64,000 nucleotides of DNA from Pomphorhynchus laevis (Eukaryota > Acanthocephala > Palaeacanthocephala > Echinorhynchida > Pomphorhynchidae), in contig WNNJ02000901.1 in the NCBI GenBank assembly GCA_012934845.2, positions 62,001 through 126,000 on the forward strand, given 5' to 3'. Below the pieces are notes generated by a model. It saw only the letters and a program-made list of their open reading frames with translations, searched no databases and was not told the DNA's origin. The first letter of the stretch is position 1. Each line of letters begins with the position of its first letter. Below, one piece after another: positions 21,629 to 32,329 of the stretch. The position numbers were made by a program, and so were the translations under genes.

Positions 21629-22105
21629 TTTGACGCTATAAGAGCGGGATCAGTTCCAATTGTGGCCGATTTTAACAATTGTCCAAACTATACGAAATTC
21701 GCACCGCCTGGATCATATGTCAATATATACGACTTTAAAGACATCTATTCGTTTGCGAAATACATCAATGAATCATTACAGAACCATACATTATTCATGG
21801 AACGTCACTTTAGCTACAAACGCAAAGAGAATCCAAATGTGTTTGAAATGAATTCGGATCAAATTTTGGAATGGTGTAAAAATATACGATTTGCTCACGA
21901 TGAATTCTCAAAGCATTTGCTTGTCAAGGAGAGTGGCCATTCTATGTACTGCAAAATGCATTATTATTTGAAGAGCATTTCAACAAACTTTAATTATATA
22001 GAAATACGTAACCTACTTCGTGGAGGAAAAGGAAGCGGAAACAAACATAATAATCTCGACAGATGCCTTCCGAAAACCCATATGAAACACTACTTCAAAT
22101 TGTAA
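21629..22105 (+). CDS. Alpha-1,3-fucosyltransferase (GT10), C-terminal part
   Basis: The frame reads FDAIRAGSVPIVADFNNCPN from 21629, the part of the GT10 catalytic domain that follows YVTEKF in the family (acceptor/donor loop and the PPGSY segment, FAPPGSYVNIYDF). It then continues to KTHMKHYFKL and a TAA ending at 22105. Joined in order with 11941-12660, the family domains are complete with no overlap and a total near 400 residues, the usual size. There is no good acceptor AG right at the start of homology, which favours interruption by an insertion over a normal intron. 22106-22469 is AT-rich with no feature seen. Confidence 0.85.
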   Translation, partial: FDAIRAGSVPIVADFNNCPNYTKFAPPGSYVNIYDFKDIYSFAKYINESLQNHTLFMERHFSYKRKENPNVFEMNSDQILEWCKNIRFAHDEFSKHLLVKESGHSMYCKMHYYLKSISTNFNYIEIRNLLRGGKGSGNKHNNLDRCLPKTHMKHYFKL

Positions 22106-23008
22106 TGCATTAAAAAATGTTGATATTATTGATTTGAATCAATTGGTATTATAAAAATGTGTTTATTTCTGTTTCATCAAAGATAACTAACTATTTTTTC
22201 ATCCTTTTAAACTAATAAAACTAACTAAATAACTTAATATCTCGCATTATTCAAAAAGCGTATTTAATCAAAAAATAATCTAATTTAATGCTTAATAATA
22301 AATTTGATTTCAACCTTAAATTATAATTACAATTATTTATTCTAATATTTTTATTTTTCAATTTGTTTTCTCACCGTTCTTTGATTTTGTTTGGGTTTAG
22401 GTCAAACAAATTTTTGACCTACATAAATATATATAGTTATTGCGAAAAATCGCGCTATATATAATAGTAGTGCACGAATGTGCTGAGTAAACAACAGTCC
22501 AGGATTTATTACGAAATACGGCATTTATACAAAATGGTGTTGCTTGTTAGACTGGACTTTGATTCACGACTTTCAGTTACCATGTCACTTCTAGACGACC
22601 AATGAGTACCCGTCAACACTCATCATTAGAATGAAGTACTCACTGGTCGTTTCGGTTGCATGTGTGACATTGTGAATAAAGGCGTTTCCGACACTTTGCT
22701 TAATTGTCTGAGGCTTACGCTCTTTACCAGTTTCGAATTGCTGTGCGGACCATTCTAAACATTAAGCAGATGTTGTTGCTGAATTGTTCAGTCTAACAAG
22801 CAACACTATTTTGTATAAATGCCGTATTTCGAAAGAAATCCTGGACCGTTGTCTACTCAGCATATCCGTGCACTCAATCATTGGGATTGATTCCGCCTCC
22901 TTGTCAGAACAGCGACACCTACAAAATCTAAGATTATTTTTCGAAACAGCTACATGCACTAACTTCACTTTCAATGACATAATCTGCAATTAATGTTTTG
23001 CTGTAGCA

Positions 23009-23293
23009 ATGGGGTCCCCGTTAGGCCCAGCGTTAGCTGACCTGTTTATGCAGAAATTTGAAGAGTCAGCTATTTATCAGTACCATATAAAATCGTTGGT
23101 TTGGTATAGGTATATTGATGACATTTTCGTGGTATGGCCTGGTGCTAAAAATGATGCTTTAAACTTTGTCGATTTCTTAAATGGCATTCATCCCCGCATC
23201 GGGTTAAGTATATCTTGGCCGGAAAATGACTTTTTGCCATTTCTAGATTGTGAAGTCAATGCAAAAACATACACATTACTAGAGTATACATAA
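23009..23293 (+). pseudogene. PLE RT palm (Poseidon/Neptune-like)
   Basis: An open stretch of 94 codons with GSPLGPALADLFMQKFEES, the catalytic YIDD in WYRYIDDIFVVW, and WPENDFLPFLDCEV, the conserved segment after the palm. It is separated by a stop from the upstream part ending at 22993 (LRLFFETATCTNFTFND) and by frame changes from the thumb. Confidence 0.8.
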
Positions 23294-23372
23294 AAGCCAC
23301 CGAAACTGACACATATATTCGATGGGATAGTAACCACAGCTCAGCGACTAAGTTAGGCATTTTTTGTGAGTT

Positions 23373-23979
23373 TTGTTCAGGGCATACAGGGTTAGTAGCT
23401 CGCATGAGTATCTCGAGTCTAAGCTCACTCTACTAACCAGAAATTTTTTCAAGTTAGGCTATCCTTTGAATGGACTTCTTGAACAGATAAAGAAGGTGTC
23501 AAAATCAATTAGTCGCAATGAGAATGTGTCACGGTCTTGTGCTTTGTCTCCGATAAAACACTTCTTTACTATTCTACACCTCGGAAACTTAAGTGTTTGT
23601 CTGCAGAGTAAGGTTAAGAATTTGATTGCGTGGTCTAAGTTACTAATAGAAATTGTGGTTTCATCTCGCTCTTGTAACACAATACAATCAATAATTAAAC
23701 CGTCACAGCGTAACAAGGATCAGAGTGTTGGCGGCATTTATAACATAACTTGTAGGGAATGTCCATCTTTTTATGTGCCAAACTGGCCGAACACTGTGTA
23801 AGAGAGACGGGGAACACAAAAGTGCACCGTCCATCTGCCATAAATCAGTAGTCGCCGACCACGCGAATACTACTGGACACTATCGATTTTTTCGGCGTAT
23901 TTTAACGGAAGCGGTGGCAATTAAATTACTTGAGCCTAACTTCAATGGACAAAACGAATTTAATTTGCACACATTTTGA
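23373..23979 (+). pseudogene. PLE thumb and C-terminal GIY-YIG endonuclease, broken
   Basis: The first frame (23373-23801) holds the thumb and linker and the start of the nuclease (GGIYNITCRECPSFYV). An overlapping frame from 23773 holds QTGRTLCKRDGEHKSA and VVADHANTTGHYRF, the Arg/His and later parts of the same domain. GIY-YIG enzymes nick DNA for element insertion. 23986-24578 is AT-rich with no feature seen. Confidence 0.7.
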
Positions 23980-24578
23980 CTCGTATTTTGATTTTTGTTG
24001 CTCAACTGTTGTCTTTTTCAGATTTATCCTGACGAGTTCCACAATTGGTGAAAGAAATAAATGTAACATTTTATCAGTTACAATTTAATTGTTAAAAAAA
24101 CTATCCAATATCATTGAAAAATCTTAAAATATAGCGACCTACGAATTGCATAAAACTCATTATTTACTGTTTATCAAAGTAAGTCGCAATCAAATTATAT
24201 TCACATACATAATAAATAATAAATAGTCGGATTAGTGAAAGTCACAAGTCGGCTTTACATGTAATGCCCTTTTTTTGATGCTATTTTGTGAAATTGTTAA
24301 TTTTTGTCATGATTTCAGATCCGATGATGAACACAAAAGCGTTCTAAAAGTTAGAAAATAAAGATGTCATTAAATATAAATAAACATTTTAGCGATAAAT
24401 ATTTAATATTTTTATATTAAATCTTAAATAAATACAACTTTTATATGCTTCATTGCCGAATGAAACATTCAATATGATGTCATTGTCATCATAAAGTATA
24501 TTTAAATAATTAAAAAATGATTTGCTGTATTCCAGTTATGAAATTTTGTAAATATTATGAAAATTTCAACCAATCAAC

Positions 24579-25948
24579 AAAAGATGCTGAGTCCGTTTTA
24601 GGGCCCACATAGCTTTCTTCAGGATACGTTTGAGTCTATCCAGGACAGCTCTCGATGACCAGTTCACCGTAATGGTGAACCCAGGTATTTTACTCGACTT
24701 GTGAAGGTAGGGAGTGGTTGAGGCTGCAAAATGGAGGCTAGTGAAGAAAGTGCTAATCTCTTAAGCTTCTTTTTGGTGGCAGGGCGCCATGAAAGACGAC
24801 CACCTGCGATTTAGAGGAATTGAGAACAAGATTAGATATGGGTAGCTGGTCCTTTTTTCTTAAAAAAAGGCTGATGTCAGAGATTATATCTTTGTACCTG
24901 CGTCCAGAGAACAGGGCTTTAATATCATCAGCGTATACCACTAGATGTTGATTTCGTTGAAATTTTATGGAGGCAGCAAGATCTGACATGCACCAGGATC
25001 GTATTCACAGAAGAATCGTTTGGTATACAACAATATTTCCCCTGTTAACAATTCTCGCAGGCAACCCAAGGGACCTGAGAGAAGAGATAACAAAAGGAAT
25101 TGAAATGCGGTCAAATGCAGCATAAAAATCAAGAAAGACAGCTATAGCGAGCTGATGACTGTTGTCTTGACAAAACTAATGCACTTCACCTATTGTTAAA
25201 TGGACCGAGCGATCTTTTACGTACCATGAAAACCTGGTGGGATTAAATTTCGCCTACTTAGATGGTCGCGGATTTTACGCACAAGGGCTTTTTCGATAAT
25301 GGAGATGAGGGAGTTTTGAATCGATATCGCAAATCTTTAGGACACTAAATCGATTTCTTTTTGGATAAAAACACGTCGGCTAATTTTTATGCCAGTAATA
25401 TCGGACGGGGAGGCTAATAGCATTGTGATAGCAACCTCTTTTCTCTGACTGTCTGTCAAAAGCTTATAGATTGAAGTGGAGAGTGGCGCTTGAGATTTGA
25501 AGGTGCCCGGAAGTTGCCCCAGGAGTTTAGGATAACTGTGACAGATAGATCCCTACTCCTGGAGTCACATCAAGGCGGGATTGGTTGGGGAGATTTAGTG
25601 GCTCCAAGAATTATGTAAGGATAGTAACTCTTCTGAAACTTTGTCAAGGCCTTTGCTACTAATCGAAACCAAGGCTTCATCCATCCAGCAGACAAATTTA
25701 TCCTTCTTGAATATCTTCCAAAATTAAGACTGAGAAGGGTTAAGACGAGCAATGCTCGCCCTATTCTTACTCAGCTGGAACCTATATCAAGTGATCCAGT
25801 ATTCATTCGAGAGGACCTGTCTGGCGGAAACAGAGAGATTAGGAAGGTGTATCATTTTAGCTAGGACCTTGAGTTTTGTTGGAGTGGGATTGTTTATTCG
25901 ACATTTATAGATAGTCGATAGAAACGCGGTAGCTTGCGAAGAGATCAA
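24579..25948 (-). mobile_element. LINE-A antisense copy, RT part (split by PLE)
   Basis: The reverse strand aligns by eye with LINE-A from the mid ORF2 linker (TCGCAAGCTACCGCG near 25930) to the end of the RT (GCTTTCTTCAGGATACG near 24610). The 3' UTR is absent. YADD is present in LVVYADDIKALFSG (24753-24989). The element continues at 29005-29968; the gap between is exactly a PLE insertion. Confidence 0.85.
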
Positions 25949-26532
25949 ATCAGCTAACTGAGTACGTCTTTAATATAATTATAAAATAAACAAAACAAAA
26001 TAATGCTAAATCAAAGTTTAATAATGAAATAAATAATTGTTATAATATTTTTTATAATTTAAATCAAGTTAAAATAAAAAATTGAAATTTAAAATAAAAG
26101 TCGTTTTTATGAATTGACTAATAAATAACAGACGTTGTATAAGAAAATGGATTAGAGGTCATCAAGAACTGCAATGCTATCAGGTTTCGGCCCCTAGCTC
26201 CTCTACCCAACATAGCCGCGGGGCTAAACACGTGTTAAGGACGTATTTTCTCTGATGAAATTTGATTATATAGTATCTTATTCTAATACAAAGTATATTA
26301 TTTATTATCCATCCATAAAAATTTGCCACTTAAGAGTTTAAATTTATTCTTTATATTATTGTGTTGATTTTTATATTTTACTATTTTCCGCTTGATGTTA
26401 TTTTTATAGTAACCTTGTTAAAATATGTATCTATTAAATTATTTAAATGATTTTGAAGAAAGCCAATATCGTTACAACTTTTTGCAATTCTTAGAATTTC
26501 ATTATTTAATTAAAAGTAGTTTCAATTGATGT

Positions 26533-27907
26533 TTATTTAAAGCTCATATCATGATATATACTTTCTTTATCATTAATATTGGTTTTATTAAGAATAAGGC
26601 TATCTGGATAAATTTGTTCGCTTAATGAATGAAAATTGCTAGAATTAAATACACATATATCATCAATATATCGAAACATATATTTCATATCTTTATATAA
26701 TTTTGCTTTTTTTAAACAGTTATGAACAAATTCATATTCTATGAAGCTTAAAAACAAGTCAGCTATAATTGGGCTACTATAACCACACATTGGAACAACT
26801 TTTATTTGTCTAAATATAGATGTCCCTACATTTAAATATTTTTGATTTATTAAAATATTTAAGGATTCTAATAATTCAATTTTATCGATATAATTATATT
26901 TACTTAATGGTTAATTTTTGTTATATATGCGTTATAATTATTATATATGTATATATTTTTCCGAATATAAGATTAATTAATTTTACTAACGCTTCTTTAA
27001 TATCTGCTAAATCTAGATTTGTATAAAGCGTACTAAAATCGTACGTATTTATATTCTGAAAATTTATTCCTTTTGTCTGCTCTAAAAATTCTTTTGTAGA
27101 ATTAATACTGAAATACTGTTTTATACCAGTTATAATTTCGATTACCCTACAATAAATTTTTGGAGTGTGTTTTAATTACTTTAAGTATTTTATTCATATA
27201 AACCGAAAGCGGTTTTTATGTACATTTAAAAGCACTACATATGAACCTAGGTTTTATTGGATTTTTATGTAATTTTGGATTCCAATATAATATAGGTATA
27301 GTTTTATTATCTGATTCAATTTTTATACCCTTTTTATCCATTATAGAACAATGACTTGTAATAATTGTTTCTAAATTTAAATCACTACATTCATATGCTG
27401 TGTTTATATTTAAATCATTATAATTAACTTATTTCATCATTATATCATAATAAAGCTTTTTGCATATGAAGACAAAGTTAGTACTAGCTTTATCAATATT
27501 TGTTATTATATAGTTATGCTTTAATTTAGTAAGTTCTGTATACATATCTTTTTTAATTTGATCTATCCTTTTATAATTGTTTGTTATTTTAATTTTCTTT
27601 CTAATTTTATCTAATTTATAAGTTTTCCAAATTTTTATCTTTGATGTATTTAAGTTTTACTATTAATCAGTTTACTAAAGTAAGTATTTAAGTCATTATA
27701 TAACGAATTGTAAATTTTATTTCTATTGTTATTATTATCCAATATATATTTATACTCTTTTGTTAACATTTTCCTTAATTCACTGTTTTCAATAAATTCT
27801 AGATTATGAGTGCATATATGTTCATTTATTTTATCAAAATTTAGACTTTTACAATTGCACTCAGTTTCTATAATGTTTCTAATATTATCGTTACATATTG
27901 ATTTCAA
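26533..27907 (-). pseudogene. RT domain of the antisense N-GIY PLE, broken
   Basis: 27907-27650 gives the segment before the RT fingers, with SELRKMLTKEYKYILDNNNN. RT finger pieces follow in other frames to about 27440. 26790-26533 gives the palm with CGYSSPIIADLFLSF and MFRYIDDICVFNSS, catalytic Asp pair present. Compared with the copy at 6796-7482, MGGNSSP reads CGYSSP. AT-rich codon use throughout. Confidence 0.7.
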
Positions 27908-28319
27908 TTATATTATATTTAATATTATATTATATTTCAATTTTTATTATAATTACACATTTTTTTCGTCCTAATGGCTGTAACAACTTATACCTTATTT
28001 TAGGAATATATTTACTTAAATCTGATCCGATTATTATTTTACATGTTATCTATACATTTATTAATAAATTTTATGGTCAGCGTATATTTTTTTGTTATTT
28101 TTAACATTTATTGTCCGATTATAGTATTTTATATTACAATAACTCTCTATTATACAACTTAACCTATCATAATCGTTAATTAATCTTTGATTTGATGAAC
28201 AAATGATATTTTTAAAAAAATTCTTATATTTACATAATGAACTTTTAGTTTATTAACTCTTAAAAGTTGTTTTAATATTTCTAATTGTTCATATATATAC
28301 TTTTCTGTTTTGATATTTT

Positions 28320-28985
28320 TTAGTCTATTTTTCTTATTCCTTTTAGCGCCATGACTTTTTGGCTTGCGTTTAATCGGATTAATGTATATTTTCTATTGTT
28401 ATTATAAACATTTATTGTCCGATTATAATATTTCATATTACAATAACTGTCTATTATACAACTCAACCTATCAAATTCATTAATTAATCTTTGATTTATT
28501 GAGCAAATGATATTTTTAGAAAAACTTCTTATATTTACATAAAGATCTTTTAGTTTATTATCTCTTAATAAACTAGATCTCTTTACTATACTACTTCTGC
28601 CAATTACTTGTACCACGTCATTCAATCCTAATGGGTACATGGAATTAAGCGTTTTAATCAAAAAATCTTCTCTTTCTGATAGCTTTTGATTTAATATTGT
28701 CTTATTTTCTTTAACAATATGTTCTAAAATAAATAATTTACAATTTCCTATATCACGTCCTATTAATATCATATGTTTATGAAATATAGTTTGACTATTA
28801 TGTTGTATATTATTTATGTGTTGCCTAAACCTAGTTTTTAACATTTGATATGTTTTTCCAATATATTGCAATCCACATGTACACCGTATTAGATACACTA
28901 CACCTGCGATATTGCAGTTACAATTATTATTAATATTTAATGAAAAACATTTGTTCGTCGTATTACTTACAATACAATTATTATT
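28320..28985 (-). CDS. N-terminal GIY-YIG endonuclease of the PLE, partial ORF
   Basis: The frame is open from about 28985 down to 28320. It begins with Cys residues (CIVSNTTNKC, then NNNCNCNIAG) that lead straight into VVYLIRCTCGLQYIGKT, the GIY and YIG motifs. TRFRQHINN supplies the conserved Arg, and CKLFILEHI and KLSEREDFLIKTLNS the later acidic part. The Cys cluster just before GIY fits the zinc-finger-like motif described for N-terminal-GIY PLEs. The domain would nick target DNA. Downstream, the RT frames lie at 27907-26533. Confidence 0.8.
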   Translation of the reverse strand, partial: NNNCIVSNTTNKCFSLNINNNCNCNIAGVVYLIRCTCGLQYIGKTYQMLKTRFRQHINNIQHNSQTIFHKHMILIGRDIGNCKLFILEHIVKENKTILNQKLSEREDFLIKTLNSMYPLGLNDVVQVIGRSSIVKRSSLLRDNKLKDLYVNIRSFSKNIICSINQRLINEFDRLSCIIDSYCNMKYYNRTINVYNNNRKYTLIRLNASQKVMALKGIRKID

Positions 28986-29004
28986 AATAACATCGCTATT
29001 CCTA

Positions 29005-29968
29005 CCAGAGGTAGGAATTAAATTCGGTCAAACTATCATTTCCAATTCGGGGAAAGAGTTGGATATCTGCCCGAAAGAAGGCCACTTTAATAGGATCAAA
29101 GTAAAACCTCCTTCTAAGCAACGTATCTTCCTCTATCCGACATCGAATTAGGTTATGAGAGGTGGTATGTTGTTGTCGCGACTGCTCAGTACAAATGAGT
29201 TTCAACAACCAAATCTTATGTAGCAGTAAAATGTCAAGGAGAGAATTAGTTGTTGAACAATGAAAGGTGGGAGAAGGTGGTTTGTGAATAAGATAGTCGT
29301 TCCTAATTCTGCGGTTTGCTGCATTAATCCAACGATTAGTTCTGTAGTTGAAGTTACCAAGTAACATGTCATAACCGCTACCCAATATACGATCCAAGGG
29401 GTCACGGTTCTTGTAAATTTCTCCTGGCCGGATATAGAAAGTGGCTATGCTGATGCGTTTACTGTTCTTACTGAGTGATATAGCTGAACAACCAGAGCTG
29501 GACAAGAAACGTTTAGAGAGAGGGAAGATCTTAAAGAGCTCTTCACTAGGGTTAGAAGACATTGAGATGAAGATGAGTAAGGGGGTTATTTACGGAGTAT
29601 TGTGGGTGTAGATGTGCTTAGGGATAAATCGAGTAATGTCCTGGGGGAGCCGGATAGACCGCGTCTCCTAAAGGACTATAACATATGCATATCTACCATA
29701 TAGAAGGCTATGGGCTAAAGCACCTCTCGAATTCCACTAAAGGATATTCAGTGAAAAAGGCTTTTGAGTACTTTGCATTGTGTAAGTTAGCTGAAGTGGA
29801 ATGCCTCTCCTTGTCAGAACCGGAAGTAAGAAGGTTTCCTTTTCCACAACCAGCTGGACTAGGTTGAGACACTTGCCAACGGGCAATATCTTCATTTCCC
29901 ATGTCGGCTGCCGCGTCTGCCAATCTCCAAAGGTTTGATTGCTGTTTAGATATCTTAAACGGAGGCAC
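29005..29968 (-). mobile_element. LINE-A antisense copy, ORF1 end and endonuclease (second half)
   Basis: Continuation of 24579-25948 after the PLE. On the - strand 29968-29708 gives the ORF1 C-terminus (MGNEDIARWQ), then the ORF2 start. 29562-29002 gives the endonuclease: ISIATFYIRPGEI, MLLGNFNYRTNRW (GDFN of the family reads GNFN), and TTSHNLIRCRIEED. Sequence is clearly more diverged than among the copies at 12.9-20 kb. Confidence 0.8.
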
Positions 29969-29974
29969 TGTATA

Positions 29975-30500
29975 TCTTTAATCTGGTACTCAGCTGCCTC
30001 AATTATTTTTCTAAAACATTTGATGCGCGATCAACATCTAATGGTATTTGCTGATAATACAACCACCTTGTTTTCTTGACGCATGTGTAATGATGTTGTT
30101 ATAAAAATCAGCCATTTATTTTTAAGATTATAAGTTTGCCCCATCTATACTACTTCTTAATCCTTCCAAGACGCAGGTTGTTGTCTTTCATGGCACACTT
30201 ACACAAAGAAAAAGTTAGAGATCGGTAATCTGATCCTTCTTCTCCATCCTGAAACAAAGCTACATCTGTCATCAAAAAAGAATATTCAGGTAAGTATTTA
30301 CTCACTGAACCATCTCGGAACTAATCTACTTTACTAGATAACGTCAATCTGCGCAAAGTCTAAAATTTATTAAGCATCTTATGTTGAGACTACCGTCCAT
30401 TATGCGCAGTGATTGCAACATCAGCGGTGAGATAAACCCTTAGTAGATCAATCGAATGATGGTGCGTTGGTGTGAACTTTTGGGATCTGATCCAACTACG
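29975..30500 (+). mobile_element. LINE-A-like RT 3' fragment, head-to-head with the antisense copy
   Basis: The + strand reads LMRDQHLMVFADNTTTLFS, the YADD region of LINE-A with the second Asp changed to Asn, then decayed thumb sequence to about 30500 (GTGCGTTGGTGTGAAC). It faces away from the antisense copy that ends at 29968. It looks older than the other copies. 30500-30760 shows nothing recognisable. Confidence 0.6.
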
Positions 30501-30759
30501 GATTGGAAGAGAATGGTTAAAATAATATCTTTGAAGGAAAATAAATTTGTTATATATTTCTGATACTTACCATTTATTCATCAACTGTACAATTACTTAT
30601 TAATAAAATCTTATTATATATATCAAAATGCAACATTTACAAATGCAAATAAATAAATCTCATTATTATAAGAAAAACAACAAAAAAATACATACTAAGA
30701 TTTAGATTCAAATTAAATTAATAGTTAATAAGAAAATGTAATAAAGGCTTCATTCCGTA

Positions 30760-31100
30760 TTGCCAATCCTTTTGTTGATGTAGGAGGTCCATTGCTAGCG
30801 TGCACGTAAGATTTCGTACCGCTGAATTTCTCAAACACTTTTATGTTTGCCATTTGTTACCACTCTCTCGGTAGATCATGCAATCAAGGAAATCTAACTG
30901 TTGGTTGGATGAACAATCAAGTGTAAACTTGAGTTTAATCATGTTGTTGATATCTGATGCGAAGACTTTCAATTCTTTTCCTGTCCACGATAGAATGGCA
31001 TCATCGAAAACGAAGAGAATATCCGCTGGTGGTGTTGTGATACATAGTGGAGAATCCGACACACAAGATACTAACTGTCATAATCGAATCGGCAATAAAC
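30760..31100 (-). pseudogene. PLE reverse transcriptase scrap (third type)
   Basis: The - strand frame 31062-30841 reads ADILFVFDDAILSWTGKE, then KLKFTLDCSSNQQLDFLDC, matching the PLE catalytic box (here FDD) and the xxFTxxxSxxxxxFLDxxI segment after it. The next part, YVHASNGPPTSTKGLAIRNE, in another frame, fits the PLE thumb. It is distinct from both other PLE families here. 31110-31640 is AT-rich; at 31450-31500 TATACGTATACTCAGTTAT occurs twice. Confidence 0.55.
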
Positions 31101-31654
31101 AACCAGAATCAGCTTAAGAGAAATAAATAATTTTGAATTGTACAGCTAATGGCATATTGATCATAAATACTAATGACTATCCATTCAAGGGCCTCTAAAA
31201 AGTGACCAGAATTCTTCGTAATCAAACATATCAGCAATTGAAAATAAGTGTATGTGATGCAACAATTTTATTGTAGAAAAGCTGACGCTGAAGTAGGATC
31301 AAGATAAATCCGAAACGTGTGTACTTTAGATAAATAAATTTTCTCCTTCTTAGCCTTGTTATCTATTCCATATTTTAAATATTACAGATAGTCTTCTAAT
31401 GAACCCAGGCAGCGGTTATGCATACGCAGACATACTCACTTATACGTATACTCAGTTATACATAGACTCAATTATACGTATACTCAGTTATCTGATCTGA
31501 TTTATTCTACTGACAAGTTATTATTGACCTGTGGACTTTGTTTTCACGGTAATACGACCTCTGTCGGAAATACTGAAACTATGCATTATTGATACGACAT
31601 TATTATATATCTGCTAATTTTCAAGCAAGTTTAATAAATTATTTTTTTATATTT

Positions 31655-31735
31655 AATTAGTGGAGATAGTGAAATTATTATTTTTATTAAAAGTCAAATT
31701 TTCAATAGCTAACTGCAATCATCCTCAGGACCAAA
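31655..31735. repeat. Diverged half of the fold-back MITE seen at 60615
   Basis: TTAGTGGAGATAGTGAA, then CAAATTTTCAATAGCTAACTG and CAATCATCCTCAGGA, match in order one arm of the inverted-repeat element at 60615-60809 (TTAGTAGAGAGAGTGAA, CGAATTTTCAATAGCCTACT, TATCATCTTCAAGA). No second arm is obvious here. Confidence 0.5.
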
Positions 31736-31929
31736 TTGTGAAAATTGTACAATAAAATTAAAATATATAGTTAGTACTAACTATATTTAACTACTATATT
31801 GTTATATACTAACTATATACAATATAATATTAGTTCAATTCTTTTTTCTTATAATGACGAGTTATAAATCAACAAAATATTATTAAAATATTAAATTAAA
31901 CTGCGCTATTTATATTGATTAGATATAAA

Positions 31930-32320
31930 TTACTTAAAATATCAGTTAAGTGAATCTACGTATTTTATATAAATATAAAGATTAATAATAAATAATTAAA
32001 TAAGATATTTTACAATTCATATTTATATCAAGTAAAATTTACAATTGAAATTTAAAATAAAAGTCAATTTTTATGAATTGACTAATAAATAATAGACTAT
32101 GTATCATAATAAGAATTAAAGGTCATCAGGAGGCACTGCTATGCTATCAGATTTAGAGCCCTATTCCTCGACCCAACATAGTAACGGTGTCAAATAAGCG
32201 CTCATGACGTATTTCCTTAAATAAAGTTTGATCATTTAGTGTACCTTATTCTAATACAAAGCATATTGTTTATTATCCATAAAAATATTTAGCTAAGTGG
32301 TTTACATAAATTTTTAATGA
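31930..32320 (-). mobile_element. 3' fragment of N-GIY Penelope-like element
   Basis: The reverse strand carries the end of the PLE ORF (AAATATTTTTATGGATAATA near 32285), then the 3' region with AACATAGTAACGG/GCTATGTTGGG-type sequence near 32170, the AGCATAGCAG block and the AT-rich terminus ending near 31935 (AACTGATATTTTAAG-like). It is the shortest copy that still holds coding sequence. Confidence 0.65.
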
Positions 32321-32329
32321 TATTTTGTT

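Larger units (their letters stand above)
22470..23985 (+). mobile_element. Penelope-like element with C-terminal GIY-YIG, 5' inverted
   Basis: This PLE has the classical order: RT (22784-22993 and 23009-23293), then a linker (23373-23801), then GIY-YIG (about 23725-23900). RT motifs are MGSPLGPALADLFM and WYRYIDDIFVVW, as in Poseidon/Neptune-like PLEs, quite unlike the MGGNSSPIIADLF of the other PLE family here. The endonuclease shows GGIYNITCREC and later HANTTGHYRF. The element begins with a reversed copy of its own segment 22786-22870 (arm at about 22470-22556). Several frame breaks; not active. Confidence 0.8.
25949..29004 (-). mobile_element. N-GIY (Naiad-like) Penelope-like element inserted in LINE-A
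   Basis: Reading on the - strand: a Cys cluster and GIY-YIG domain (about 28985-28550), a Lys/Asn-rich linker, the RT N-terminus (about 27907-27440), the RT palm (26790-26533), the C-terminal LSGKFLWMDNK-like end near 26300, and the 3' terminal block to 25949. The nuclease before the RT is the reverse of the classical Penelope order and matches the plan reported for Naiad elements (Craig, Yushenova and Arkhipova). This is the most complete copy in the window. It is flanked by the two halves of one LINE-A, so both ends are defined. Several frame breaks are present. Confidence 0.85.
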
